Assembly (NCBI GenBank): GCA_014706295.1
Contig: JACSVZ010000011.1
Span: forward strand, 3,474,663-3,538,662
Source: Lycocorax pyrrhopterus obiensis
Lineage: Eukaryota; Chordata; Aves; Passeriformes; Paradisaeidae
DNA: 64,000 bases
Direction of reading: 5' to 3'
This document shows, piece after piece, positions 36,901 to 49,045 of the stretch. Under the pieces are notes generated by a model that was not told the DNA's origin, made no database searches, and was given only the letters and a program-made list of their open reading frames with translations. Every line of letters begins with the position of its first letter. Within the stretch, counting starts at the first letter, position 1. The translations under genes were made by a program, and so were the position numbers.

Positions 36901-39900
36901 TATTATAAATATCACACTATCAATCTTTTCCTCAGCATGGCATTTAAACTGCAGTTGTTTAAATAGCAAAGTTCAACATTTTTATAACCTGTACACGCCA
37001 GAAGAACCTCAGTTTATTGATTTTTTTATGAATAATAGAGTTAATAATGAAATTGCTAATACAAAATTATTGAAATATTTCCTTTGTAGCGTGGTTGAAA
37101 GATTTTGTTCAATAAGTTCTTTTTTGCTTAGATTAGAAATTGTAAGTTATAGAAATTAAAACAAAGCATACAGACGTTATTTTGCTGAGTAGGAAGGTCT
37201 AAATATTATGAAAACAAATCGTGTGATAGTTAAGGTAACTAAACTCTATGAAACATTGTCATTCTATAGATTAAGAATAATCTGGCATTATTTGTTTTTT
37301 CCCAGAAAGTTCTGAATTATATTTTGGATGCATACTTGCCTTTCTCAGCTAAAAACAAAATGTGGTTTTCACAGGCCTGAAGTACCACATTGTACTGATG
37401 GGTTGCAAGTTATCCTAAACGGCTGAGCCCCTTTTTGAGAATTATGTGTCTCGTGTGCCTTGGTCTGCTGCTGGAAGTTGTGTCAGGATCATGGCGGGGC
37501 TGGGTGGGGACCAGGGCACACTGTGCTGCCACACGTGTCTCACTGTGGCAGCAGGCAGGGACACCACGGAGAGGAAGGACTGATTCAAGCTGCCACTCCA
37601 TTAATATGCAAAAAGTGATGTTCAGCCAGTGCAAACAGCTTTGCTGGAGGGAGTGGTTGTGCATCGGGTGGCAAGTGGCAAGTCCCTGAAATAATTCGTT
37701 TTTATACCAGAGGAAATGCAGTTCCCTGTTTATTGTGCTCAGGTTCTCCTACCCTTGGTCCTTAGACAATTCACCCGCCTGAAACTGCTTTGGATCAGAA
37801 GCTATGTTAGATCATCCTCTGTGAGAAAAGTAATCAATTTCCTTATTTTCATACCTGGCAATTCTGAGATGTAATGTCATCCTGTGAAGTAGCAGACTGT
37901 GCCTAAGAACTGAGAGAGAGGAGCCCTTTCTCAGTGACAAAGTGATGAGCTACATGAGGAGAAAATCGGTGCTATAGATCTTCAGATTATTCTCAAATTC
38001 TAGAAGACTTGGTAGAATTTCAAGTTAATGATAGCATTCCCAAGGGACCCCAGTACATTCCAGTAGTGCTCAGAAGTTCTGTCTTGCCAGGCACTGGATG
38101 CATTCCCATTTTCACTGTATGATTTCACACTGCAGTTGAAGAGATATATCTGACTCCTTTCTACTATTCCTAGCAAGGCTACACTTTTCCACAGCCCAGC
38201 AGTGTTAGTCCCATCCAGCTGAGAATGCTGGTGACGATATTCTCAGTCTGTGTCTTTCTGCTGATAACTTTCTGCTTCCTTTCCCCCTTCTTTCTTTACT
38301 ATCATCACTATCAGCTGTGTTCTGTTATTCCCTGAAGTTCTGTTTTTCCTTGATGTTGAATATCAGTTGAGTGAGATTTGAAACAACTTCCCTGGCAGGG
38401 ATGGCTGTGGTGTTGTGCTCTGAAGTGATTGCATTAATGTGGATGGGAAGCCAGCATTTTTCCACTCCAATCCTTTGTGTGCAACTTCCTTCACTGACAC
38501 CTGCTCCTGCTGTCTTTCCCAGCTTTCTTCTTGCATGCAGATCACTGCTCTTTCCAGACTCCTTTCTGATTAGAGCCACAAACCAGGTGAAGTCTCAGTG
38601 CAGTTCTTCTGCAAACACTTTTTAGCCCTGTCTGGATGATTTAAGCTTCTTACAGTGGTTATGTGCTTTTCACCGCTTCGATAGGCTAAAGAGGTGACTC
38701 CTTCTTGGTGCACACAGCTGAAACAGAGAATAGGACCAACTCTTCAGAGGCTAACTCAGCTGCCAGCTCCTCCACCCTGTGACCCTTCTGTCTGTTGTGC
38801 CCATCTGAATCCTTATTCACTCCTCTCCTGTATTCAGGATGCAGGACTCCAGACAGATTCCCTCTCTCCTCCGCCCTAAGCCAGAGGTGATCCATCAAGT
38901 CTTCACTGGACTGGACAGGCCAACCTGATGGATGAACCAGCAAGGAGGGGGCCATCTGGTAAGCTGATTGTCCTCTTCCAGGCATCTCCAGCTCCTCTTC
39001 AGCTCTGCTGTGCTCCCCAGCACGCCTGTACTTTTTATAGTTTTGCACTGGCAAAGTGTTTCCTGGGAGCTTCTGTTCCAAATGCTGTTTAACCTTTCCA
39101 TCCTGTTTCAGTTTAGCTCTGTGGTGACAACTTCTTTCCAAGCTTCCCAAATGCAAACTTTCAGACGGCTACAGAGGAGTTGTCTCTGCACACTGGAAAA
39201 TCAGACTAATTCCCACAGCATCCCATCCTTTCAGAGATTGCCTTTTTTTGGTCATTCGAATCAACCACAATTACACAGTTATTGCAGAGCATTAATGTAA
39301 ACATGACCCAGCCCCAAACAGCACCCAGGCTAATCCCAAATACACGCAGCCTGCTATTATGCATACATGACTAAAGAGACTTTTACTTCACTCGTTCTTA
39401 ATTTATTATTTGTGCTGCTAGCAACAGAATGTTGCCAAGGCGTCAATTATGTTTCATTTTATAAATCAAACTAATTGAGAACCAGATGCAATCTGAGTGA
39501 AAAAGATCTGAGGTCAGTGTTGTGCACCATATGCACAACAGTGCTTACTCATGATGAGGGAATGGATTGGACAGCTGTGAATTTTCCTGCTGTAGGAGTT
39601 TCATCAAGCTCACTAGTATAACATCCTTAGCTCTCTTTTTCCAGTTTATTGCATTAACTTCATAATAAAACTAAAGAAGAGTGAGCAAGGGATAAAAGGT
39701 TGTGAAAACAAACCAGGAGAGCAAAAGAATTTGCTCAGTAAATTATCATGAAAATCTGTCTGGTTTAGTAATAACATGGAATATGGATGAAAGAAATAGC
39801 AGAGAAGAACAAATTGAATCTTCCATGTGACAATTTCAGACACATAATGGGAAAGTAGACATTAAATCAGGGTCTTGAGACTGAACTGCTTAGCAGGCAG

Positions 39901-39974
39901 AAAGGTGGTGTTCTTAACTGAGTGCTGTTCTGCGCTACCAGCAGCAGAATCTGCAGTAGCTCCTTGGAATTTAT

Positions 39975-40219
39975 CAACGGGCAGGGCCTGAGCCCAGGGA
40001 GCTGCCCCTGCACAGGAGGCAGAACTTCTGCCCTGGGCAGTGCCCAGCCCTGAGCAGATTGTGCAGAGAGGCTGTGCAGGCTCCTCCCTGGGGATATTGC
40101 AGAGCCCCATGGACACACTGCTGTGCCCTGTGCTCTGGGATGGCCCTGCTGGAGCAGGGAGGTGGCACCAGAGGAGCCCCTGGGGGCCCCTCCAGCCTCA
40201 CCCGTCCTGCGATTCTGTG
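39975..40219 (+). mobile_element. CR1 LINE 3' fragment
   Basis: GC-rich sequence contains GTGCTCTGGGATGGCCCTG, CTGGAGCAGGGAGGT and the ending CTGCGATTCTGTGA, as in CR1 tails of another subfamily. The 5' limit is approximate. ORFs on the opposite strand here come from this repeat. Confidence 0.75.
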
Positions 40220-40764
40220 AAACATTGCTCCACCAGCCTTTCATCAAAGGTTCCTTAAGTGCTCTAAAGACATACCTCCTTAAAAACTCACAGCACCCAT
40301 GATTATGATATTCTAGGACTTTGGAAGTATTTCATAGTAGTATTTATAGCTAAGTGAATATATATAATATTTGGAGATAAATTTCCAGATTTTTAATCAG
40401 TTACCTTCTAAAAGAGTTAAGAGATTTCTAAGTACCACTTCTGGCTTGATGGGTACATCTAATTCCTCCAGGTTCTCTGCAAAAATCAATTTCTGTGGTG
40501 GAAATGTTCACGGGCAATGCACTGACTATGTTTGATTTCCTGGAAATGAGTTTAATTCACTGAGTAGGAGGAATGATGTCCTGAGGCCAAAGGTTCTGAT
40601 AGAGCCTCTGCCCCATCACCACCTCAATATATTACCCAGCAGAGTCATATTGCATCTAAGAAGTTCCTCTGTGTTCACCTCATGGTTAGCTTTTGTTTTG
40701 CTTTGACTATTTGGATTTTCACCGTAAGTACCTGATTGGTAAATATGGCACAAAATTGTTTTAC

Positions 40765-40895
40765 TTTGGTTTTTGGTTGTTTTTTTTTTTTTGGTGGGGG
40801 GGGGAGTTGTTAGGGGTTTTTTTGTTAGGTTGGTTTTGTGGGGGGTTTGTTTTTGGTGGTGGTTTTTTGTTTTGGTTTGGTTTTTTTGGTTTTTT
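40765..40895 (+). repeat. G/T-rich low-complexity tract
   Basis: About 130 bp made almost only of G and T, with no C and only a few A, including a run of nine G at about 40796-40804 and further runs of four and six G. It is strongly strand-asymmetric and could form G-quadruplex structures on the transcribed-sense strand. Confidence 0.9.
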
Positions 40896-43565
40896 ACTTT
40901 GTAAATTTATTGGTTGCTCTCCTTATGGAATATCTCTTTGTTTTGTCATATCCTAAATACAGACTGTTGAGGAGGAATTAATTTATTAGTTGCTCTAATT
41001 GCACTTTTGTCAATTAATGAGAAACTAGATAGGAATCTCATTTAAACTTTCAGTTGCAGTAAAGATTAAAAGACCACCAACACTCTTCTACTAGAGGAAG
41101 ACTCAAAACAGGCTAAAACTGAAAACTATTTAAGCAGGAATCATCACATATTAATTGTAAATTTTTCCCTTGATTAGGAAAAATCTCCTTTTATCATTCT
41201 ATCAGACTATTTGAACGTGGATCCTCCATTGAAAATAGAAGGTATTAATTTTTCACACTTAGCCTTGAGGCTTATCTGATTAACTGTTACACAACTGACA
41301 TTATAATGTGAGTTAAAAAGGCTAAGATCATGCTGCAATTTGCATCTTGTTTTGAACCAATTCCACGAGTGTTTTACACAAAGAAGGAATTATTGTTGGA
41401 ATCACAGTCATTGCTCCTCCAGGGTGACCATGGCATTGATTATTATGTGGATTCTGTGTCTCTGCATTCTCTTGCACCTGTCTGGTGTGCTCAAATAAGT
41501 TTATATTTTATATTTTACACACCCTTTTATTTCGTCCTTACTCATTTGGAGGAGGTGACTATTTAAAAAGAGGTTGTATTTCTCTGGCACAGCAAATATA
41601 GCAATGACACACTGAAAGAAACATAAATTTTTTAATGATTTTTTACTACAGCTTCTGACATCAAGCTTTAGAGAACAAGGGAGACAAAACTTTTTTTTTT
41701 TAGTTGGTTGGGGGGTTTTGTACCACTTAGGTTATTTTCCCATCAACTCCTGATTTTGTAATTTTTATGGATGATCTTGTTGTAAAATATGTCACTTTGT
41801 TGGTCTTCATTTAATTCTGTGTAATTAGGATGTATTTTATTTGGCAAGCAGCCAGTAATTAGTGATATATTTATGTAATTATTAGCATGTAATATTTATA
41901 TAATAAATCTGCCTAGAAGGCAATCCATTCAGAGGGCAGGGAATAGGTAGAATACATGATCTGACTGAACACAGAGATCTTACACACTGAGCCAAATGCA
42001 GCAAAGGAATGAAATGCATCGGTTGACCTGTCTAGTCTGGGGAGAGAGTTTGCATATCCTAAAATGGTAGGATGTGCACACTTGGTAATCAGCACTGATT
42101 AGAGAGGGAGTGAAGATGGGCCCCTGTTTGAAGTGAGATAATAAGGCAGCTTGTTAGGGAGAGATAAATAGAACTTGAAGAAAAGGACCAGATGTCTGCT
42201 TGATGGCGTTGGAGAGGAAGAGCTCGTGGGGTCCTCCGAAGGTAACTGACGGAGCCGATTACAGGAATCAGGAAAGCAGTGGGAGCTGTCTGCCCGTGTT
42301 CAGAGAGCAAAGGCAGAGCCCCCAGCCTGGCCTAAGTAACTCTGGGCTCAAACTAGCAAACGTCACTCTGGCTGTAGGCTAAGAACTGTGTGCATCCTTA
42401 AACAGTAGTGGTAAATCTGTAGTTTTGGGATTTTTCGTACATCCGACTCCAAGAGCTAAGTCAGGAATGGAGTCCTCTTGGTGGAGTTTTGAATAGAGTT
42501 TGGTGTTGAAGTCTTAAACCTTAAAAGGAGCGTCAGCAGTAATCTCTGAATGCTGATGAAAGTTCTCTGTTCTGAGAATGTTGGGCTGGCTTGAATGTGA
42601 ACACTGAATTTTTTCTTCTCTTTAATGACAAAACAATTTCACATCTCTTTCGTAAACACACGTAAAACTTTTTGGCTTTGTTTGTGCTGTCGAACGAAAC
42701 TCTCATTCAGTCTAACCTAAAACTGAAGCTAAAATCTAGGTTATTTGAAATAGTAAAAAATAAAATAAAACTAATTCACGTAGCCTTTTCCAGCTTGTTG
42801 CTCCCTAACCTTGCTTAGCTCTGTCCTGTCACTTTCTATAACATTTTCATCCATTATATGCAACCCTCCTGTAAACTATGCAGTGCTTCCCCAACAAAGA
42901 CTGAGACCTTGTGATCTCAGAGCACTCTACAGGAGTGATGGATTTTTGATTGAGGAATTGTTCTGGAATTTGGAACACTTTTTTTTAGCTTGGCTAGGGG
43001 TTTCATGTATGAATTTGGACAAATTTAATCACTGTGCTCCCATTGTGGCACGCAAACACTGCAGCGCTGTGAGCAGTCCCTAGGGGCTGGCAAAGGCTGA
43101 GAGTTTCAGAAGTGCTCTAAGGGGTATTTCGGATTCTTCTGAAAGTCCCGGACAGGAAACATGAGGAATTTGCTTGTGAGGGGAGGAGATGGTGAAGCCC
43201 AGTCTGGTGGCAGCTGCAGCCGAGGCACCGTGGTACCTTTGATACAAGCTGCAAAGCTAAATACAGAGGGAGGTAGTTTAGACTCAGTTCTACACCTGAC
43301 ATCTCCTTCTGCATCATCTTTATCTAGTCCACATTGTTACTGCTTCTTCTTACTCATATTTTCTATTTTTAAATGAGAAAAAAATTATAACAAATCATCT
43401 TTCTCTTGTTTTGTGCCTTTCTTCTGCTAACAGGCAAGATCAAAAGATGTAGTTGCTAAAATCTTTATAGAGTTCTAATACAGTCTGTCTAGCAGAACCA
43501 CTTGCTTCAAAACCTTATAAATAGAACTTAGCCTTTTCTAAACTAAAATTATTTTTCTTAAGTAT

Positions 43566-43715
43566 CTTTTCTTTTCTTTTCTTTTCTTTTCTTTTCTTTT
43601 CTTTTCTTTTCTTTTCTTTTCTTTTCTTTTCTTTTCTTTTCTTTTCTTTTCTTTTCTTTTCTTTTCTTTTCTTTTCTTTTCTTTTCTTTTCTTTTCTTTT
43701 CTTTTCTTTTCTTTT
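43566..43715 (+). repeat. (CTTTT)30 pentanucleotide microsatellite
   Basis: A perfect array of 30 CTTTT units fills 150 bp, followed by a short imperfect extension to about 43725. It is a pure pyrimidine run on the + strand. The Lys/Glu-rich reading frame on the minus strand is an artefact of the repeat. Confidence 0.98.
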
Positions 43716-44141
43716 TTCTTTTCAGTAAGGAAACATAACTTTCTCAAAGTATCTGTGGGTTTTTTTCTGCTCACCTTTTTGACTTTATATGTATTTTCTT
43801 CATGATCACAGAGGTGGTTTTGGCATACTGAGATGCATTTTCTTCTGCCAGTAGAATCCCCATCTCTTCTAATACTTTTATGTGATCATGCTTTTTATTT
43901 TTATTGCCGCTTCTGCCTAAATGCTTCACTTGTACTTTATCAGACTCTTCATCACAGATTAGAAGACAACAAGGAACCATTTTCAAGGTGTTCTCTCGGC
44001 TTACAGATTCTTTATATGTTTATATCTCGTAATTTCTCTTCTTGGGATGAAGAGAAAGAATGAATAAGATATCTTTTGTTTTGTTGCAGTTACACTTCAA
44101 TTGTGAATACAAATGTTTTAGTATTTTTAGAACTCCTATCC

Positions 44142-44250
44142 TTCAAAAGCCACCTGGACGAGGTCCTGGACTCTGGGTAGCTGTGGTAAGCAGGTGTTGG
44201 ACCAGGTGACCTGTGGAGGTCCCTTCCAACCTCACTCATCCTGTGATTCC
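44142..44250 (+). mobile_element. CR1 LINE 3' fragment
   Basis: The order AAAGCCACCTGGACGAGGTC, TTGGACCAGGTGACC, AGGTCCCTTCCAACCTCACT and CCTGTGATTCC is that of a CR1 3' end. It is 5' truncated and lies about 430 bp after the CTTTT microsatellite. Confidence 0.85.
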
Positions 44251-47052
44251 ATGAGAACTCTAACCAATTTCTGAACTGGTGCTGTAGTTTTCATATATTC
44301 ACCCATATTGATGCTGACTTTGTAGTATCTCTGTAGTGGTGAGGCAGAACTCAAGTGCTGATGTCCATCCCTGGCTCCTTCGTTCCAAGTTCTGTGTTGT
44401 GTCACACAATGTACAGAGCAAAGTTGGGGTCTTGCAGTGTGTCCTGGGCTTGGAATCTAAATTCAGATGCATGTGTTTGGTTCTCCATAATCCAGCTGTA
44501 TATCCCAGTCTGGAACTCGTGGCTATTCCAAGTTTTTTCCATGTAATGTTTGCATGCTGTGCAGAAACATTCCAAAGAGTATCTTGGATGTTCCACTTGA
44601 AAACTTTATACAATCTCTTCCACTCTGTAGATGGGTAATTGTTTTTTAGACTTACTGGAATTCCTTCTCTGGATGCCTTTTGCTCTTCCCTGCATTCCAA
44701 AAGGCCATCAGTTTTCCCCATGGGAGTCGCGTCCTCGGTGAGAGGTGTGCATGTAGTAAGGCATGGTGTGAATCCTCTGGGTGTGAGACAGAGGTATAAA
44801 TTACTGCCATTAATGGCCTGATGATAACAAATTGTTATTGTTATATGTAATCTGCATATCAGAATGTCTTCCCAAAGTCATTATCATGCTGCCTGTGTGC
44901 CCAGGGGCAATGTTACACCACAGCATTTCAGTCTTTCAAATTACAAAAAGCTAATATAACTCTTGATGACATTTACAAAAATGTATAATGGCACTCCTTT
45001 CAGGGCTCTCACAGAAATTATTCTCAGGGAACTTCAAGGGAGCTCTGCGTGTATGAGAACTGCAGGATTTGGCACTTTTTACAATCAAAGTCATATTTTT
45101 TTTCTTCAGTGGCACCAGCTCAAGAAAATGTTAAGTCAGAATTGTTTTTAATTTATTTTCTGACTTAAAATGCCCCAGCCAACGTAAGCTGTGTTTAACT
45201 TCCAATGCTCCTTGGCAGAGAGTACACATTCTAAATTTCTTTTCATAGGAAGTTGTTATGTCAGAGTTATAAACCTCAGAAAATTGGCATTTTGTAATGG
45301 AAGTGCTGACAAGACCTTTATTACACCAGTACAAATAGGCAGCATTCCCATAAATGCTGGTTGCAGGTTTTATAGTCTGCTGGTTGCTTTCTGCTCCTGT
45401 ATTTCAAAGTGAGCATTATGTAAAAAGTAAGTGGCATAATAGAAATACACTGGTAGGGCTGGAATTAGGCTCTTACTGTTATGACAAAACTTCAATATGG
45501 TTGATAGGTCTGATTACAGATTTAGTTTTTAAGGACTGGGAAACTGTTTTAAATCCTTCCCAAGTGCCTGTGTACATGCAGCACAGAGTTGGAATGGAAA
45601 AGGTGATTATCATGGCATGGAAGAGTGGATGTTAAATTACTTCAATGGCAAGAACACATCACATGTAAGACCCTACTTAAGTTTTATGTTTCTTACTGTG
45701 ATATTCACAGTTTATGATGTAGAAAGAAAGATTCGCTTCAAACATCTGTGATTGTCTTCATAGTCACAAAGTCTGTGAGCTTTTCCAGACCTAGAAGTCG
45801 CTGATGTAAGAATTGGAGGATGCGTGTGTAGTGAGGAAGGTGAAGAACATGGGAGGGAATTCTTGGAACTTTTCCATCGCCTTCCAGAAGCACTCTGAAT
45901 TTCATTGAACGTGATTGAGATTTAGCTCTACACAGAGGAGAACATGCAGCCAGTGTGATGTTTAAAGCTGTGCCTGTCACTGTGGCCTGAGGGGCTCAGA
46001 TCCCTGTCTGCCACCAGCTTCTCCTCCCACACTCCATTTGTAAGTACGTATTCATAGAAAGATTGAGAATCCATTATCCCTCCAGAGAAAAGCAGATGGC
46101 ACAGCCTTGGGATATCTTGACTTTTTTATTTATCCTTGCAGCGTTTTCATTGGAATCTGGTAATACAGTACTGGAAAGTTCTTGGTTCAAATGCAAAATA
46201 TAGGCATTATTTTATCAAAGCACTGTAAAACACAGTATCACTTTCTGAAACTTTTTGGTTAAAATAACAAGAGAATAGAATTAACTAGAATATGTAGATT
46301 TCAAAAATGATCCATCAGTCTATGCAAATTGCTGTGTTAATAATGTATTTTTAATGCTGAGCACATTTGACAGCCATTTCATCTCTCTTTCTAAGCCAGA
46401 GCCTGGCAACCTGCATTAATTCTTACACTTTACAGATGTACCATTCAATGCACATGCCATGTAGTGATGTGATCCGAATAAAGTAAAGCATGTCAAAGCA
46501 GCGGCATTATTAGTAAACAACTTTGTGACTGGCTGCTTGAATACAGAAGAGAAAAATGAGAGGCAAAAGCCAGTGCTGTTCTAGCACCTCTCACATCTTC
46601 ACTGGCCTGGGTTTGCTTCCCATTATGGGAGTGTCAATCCTAAGTGGCACCAGGGCTTTGGAAGAGATAAATGGATATTCCAGAGTGAGTGAGACTCAGT
46701 CAGGTGTGTTGGGTGCAGTTCAAACAAGGTGGAGCTTAAACAGGCGCAGAAACCAAAATTTCCTGCTTTGACTTGCTCTCTGTGTCTGTAAATTAAAAAG
46801 AGAGAGAGAGGTACCATGTCCTAATTATTTCTCCACCCCATTAACAATAACCCTGGTATTATTTCAGACTCAAGGCGTGCTTCTACATCATTATTTCTTC
46901 AGCAGGGATTTTCTGTCCTTTCTTCAATGAGTTAAAAAACCAAGGTACAAAATACAAGAGTTGCTTCTAGACTGCAAGGGACCAAATAGTTATGTTTGAT
47001 TATGGCTCTGCTGGCCTAAAGGTCAGAGGAAAGTTTTAGAATACTTAAGAGA

Positions 47053-47130
47053 CAATTATCTAAAGTTCAGACTTTTCCAAAGGAATAGAACTAGAAATTA
47101 TACAGACTATTATCTAAAGTTCACAGTTTC
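47053..47130 (+). repeat. 54-bp-period degenerate tandem duplication
   Basis: ATTATCTAAAGTTCA occurs at 47055 and 47109, each followed by a CAAAGGAA-containing stretch. Similarity outside these cores is partial. Confidence 0.6.
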
Positions 47131-48958
47131 AAAGGAAAAAGGTAGGAGGAAATGCTTATTCATCATCACTTTGCTGTTAATTTGTCTGGCTTTCTTTTTT
47201 CCTCCTGTCAAGAATTTATTTACTACAAGTTCTGTGTTACACAGTAGTACTAACATAATTATTCCCCTTTCCAAGAAATTTTAACATATGAGAATGATGT
47301 ATACACGATTAAATATTACTTTGCTCGTGATTCAAAATTCCCAGCAGTACTTTTTATTTCTGCAAAGGACTACATGGAAATGTGTTTAGGTTTTTTTTTT
47401 ATTCATTAGTTGATTCAGCTGTTCAGTTCTGGCATAAACTATTATTATTTAAGCCAAATGGTAAAGAGAAAAAAATAATCAAAGATACAAAATATGTGAC
47501 ATTTTCCAATTATTCTTCTACCAATACATTTTCTCACATGAAATACTTATTTTCCCCCTGTGTTCTTCTTGGTGTTTTAAGGGATTGCAGAAACTCCAGG
47601 TCTAGGAAAAAAAAAAAAAAACAAAATAATTCAAGTGTTAGTTAATTTGTCATAGGAATGTTTTGGGAATTGCCATTAAATATGCCAGTATAGAATGCAA
47701 CTGGCTATGGGGCAGGAGAGACATTTGATCAGCCAGGTGAATTTTTATAACAAAAACTTTTTTTTCTTTCGAACCTGGTGTCTGCTATCAAATTTGATAG
47801 CAGTCATCAATTTGCTTTTTTGAAGACATCAAATTTTTTGACATTTATAAAAAGCAGGTCAGTTTGGAATACCTGTGAGTGCTTCAGTGCCCATATGGTT
47901 TGGCCATCATAAATCAGGAAGATTATTTAAGAATGGCCTCTCTTTATTTTCAGATGATTTTGTAAGCCCTCTCTTTGAATAGAATATTTATATCTTTACC
48001 ATAGAGATTAGGCAAAGAGTCCTTTTCCTTCCAAACTGCTGCTCAAGAGGATTTTGTTTGAGACAGTCATCAAGGAAGGCCTGGTACCGCTGTAAAAATA
48101 CACATGGCACAGTTGTATATATAGATATATTAATATACATATGTATATGTTATCATAAAAATGTATTTTTTATAAATACAGCCATGTTAAAAACACTAAT
48201 TTTAATCATGAAACAAAATTGTTACAGCAATTCTAATGAACAAATAGATTATTTTTTTCAGCTACTAACTATTGCCAAATTTATAACATACAAACTCACA
48301 ATTGTACCCTTTTAATCAAATATTCCTTTAAAATGTGTTTCAGCCTAAGGCAGAAACAAAAAAAAAAAATCAGTCTTAAATGGAGATTTCTCATAAACCA
48401 TTTTAATGACATTCTTTTGGAAGCAGGAAACTGATGCTTCCAACTTGTACTAAAGTGGGGTCTGAAACAAATAAATCAGTTTTTCAGCTCAGGGCCTGTT
48501 TGTGAGCAGTGATTTTTTACAAGGGGGACGTGGATGAGGGTGTGCTTGGAGTTGCCACTTCTGGTTCTGGTGGTGGATCAGTAAGGAGATCGTGACTGTT
48601 TTTTCCCAGGGATTTTGTAACTGCAAAGATAAAAGAAGAGAGATTTCAAAACAGCAGAGTTAGAGCGTTACCACATGTGCAGCTACGGGCAGTGACTTGC
48701 CAGGGCTGCATTCACTGGGTTTGTTTCTGCAGTGCAATCCTACCAAGCTAAAGAGGTGTTATCTGTAAATCTTTTCATAGAAAGAAAGTATTGTTGAGAA
48801 AATATTCAAAAGAATGGTGATTAAGGTATGGCTTGGAGCTCATGGAGTGTAGGCAGTGACTTTTTGAGAGACCTCGGTGGCTCTTGACAGCTTTATTCTC
48901 AGGCTCTACAAAGGGGATTGGAATCTTCCCTATGATCCACCATTTTTCTGTTATTAGG

Positions 48959-49045
48959 TTTGAATTCTGAAGAAAAACAAAAATACCAATGTTAGACTGT
49001 CATTATATTTGAATTTTGAAGTAAGACAAAAATACCAATGTTAGA
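48959..49045 (+). repeat. 49-bp-period partial tandem duplication
   Basis: TTTGAATTCTGAAGAAAAAC at 48959 recurs as TTTGAATTTTGAAGTAAGAC at 49008. Both are followed by AAAAATACCAATGTTAGA. The second copy lacks the last 11 bases of the unit. Confidence 0.85.

Noticed and set aside
36598..36969. A 123-codon minus-strand ORF
   Set aside because: There is no recognisable domain or coding-like composition, and no splice or promoter context.
43538..43774. A Lys/Glu-repeat protein frame on the minus strand
   Set aside because: It is the translation of the (CTTTT)30 microsatellite and has no coding support.
44299..44721. A 140-codon minus-strand ORF in intron 10
   Set aside because: No family resemblance, and competing open frames occur on the + strand over the same bases. 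It looks like chance in moderately GC sequence.
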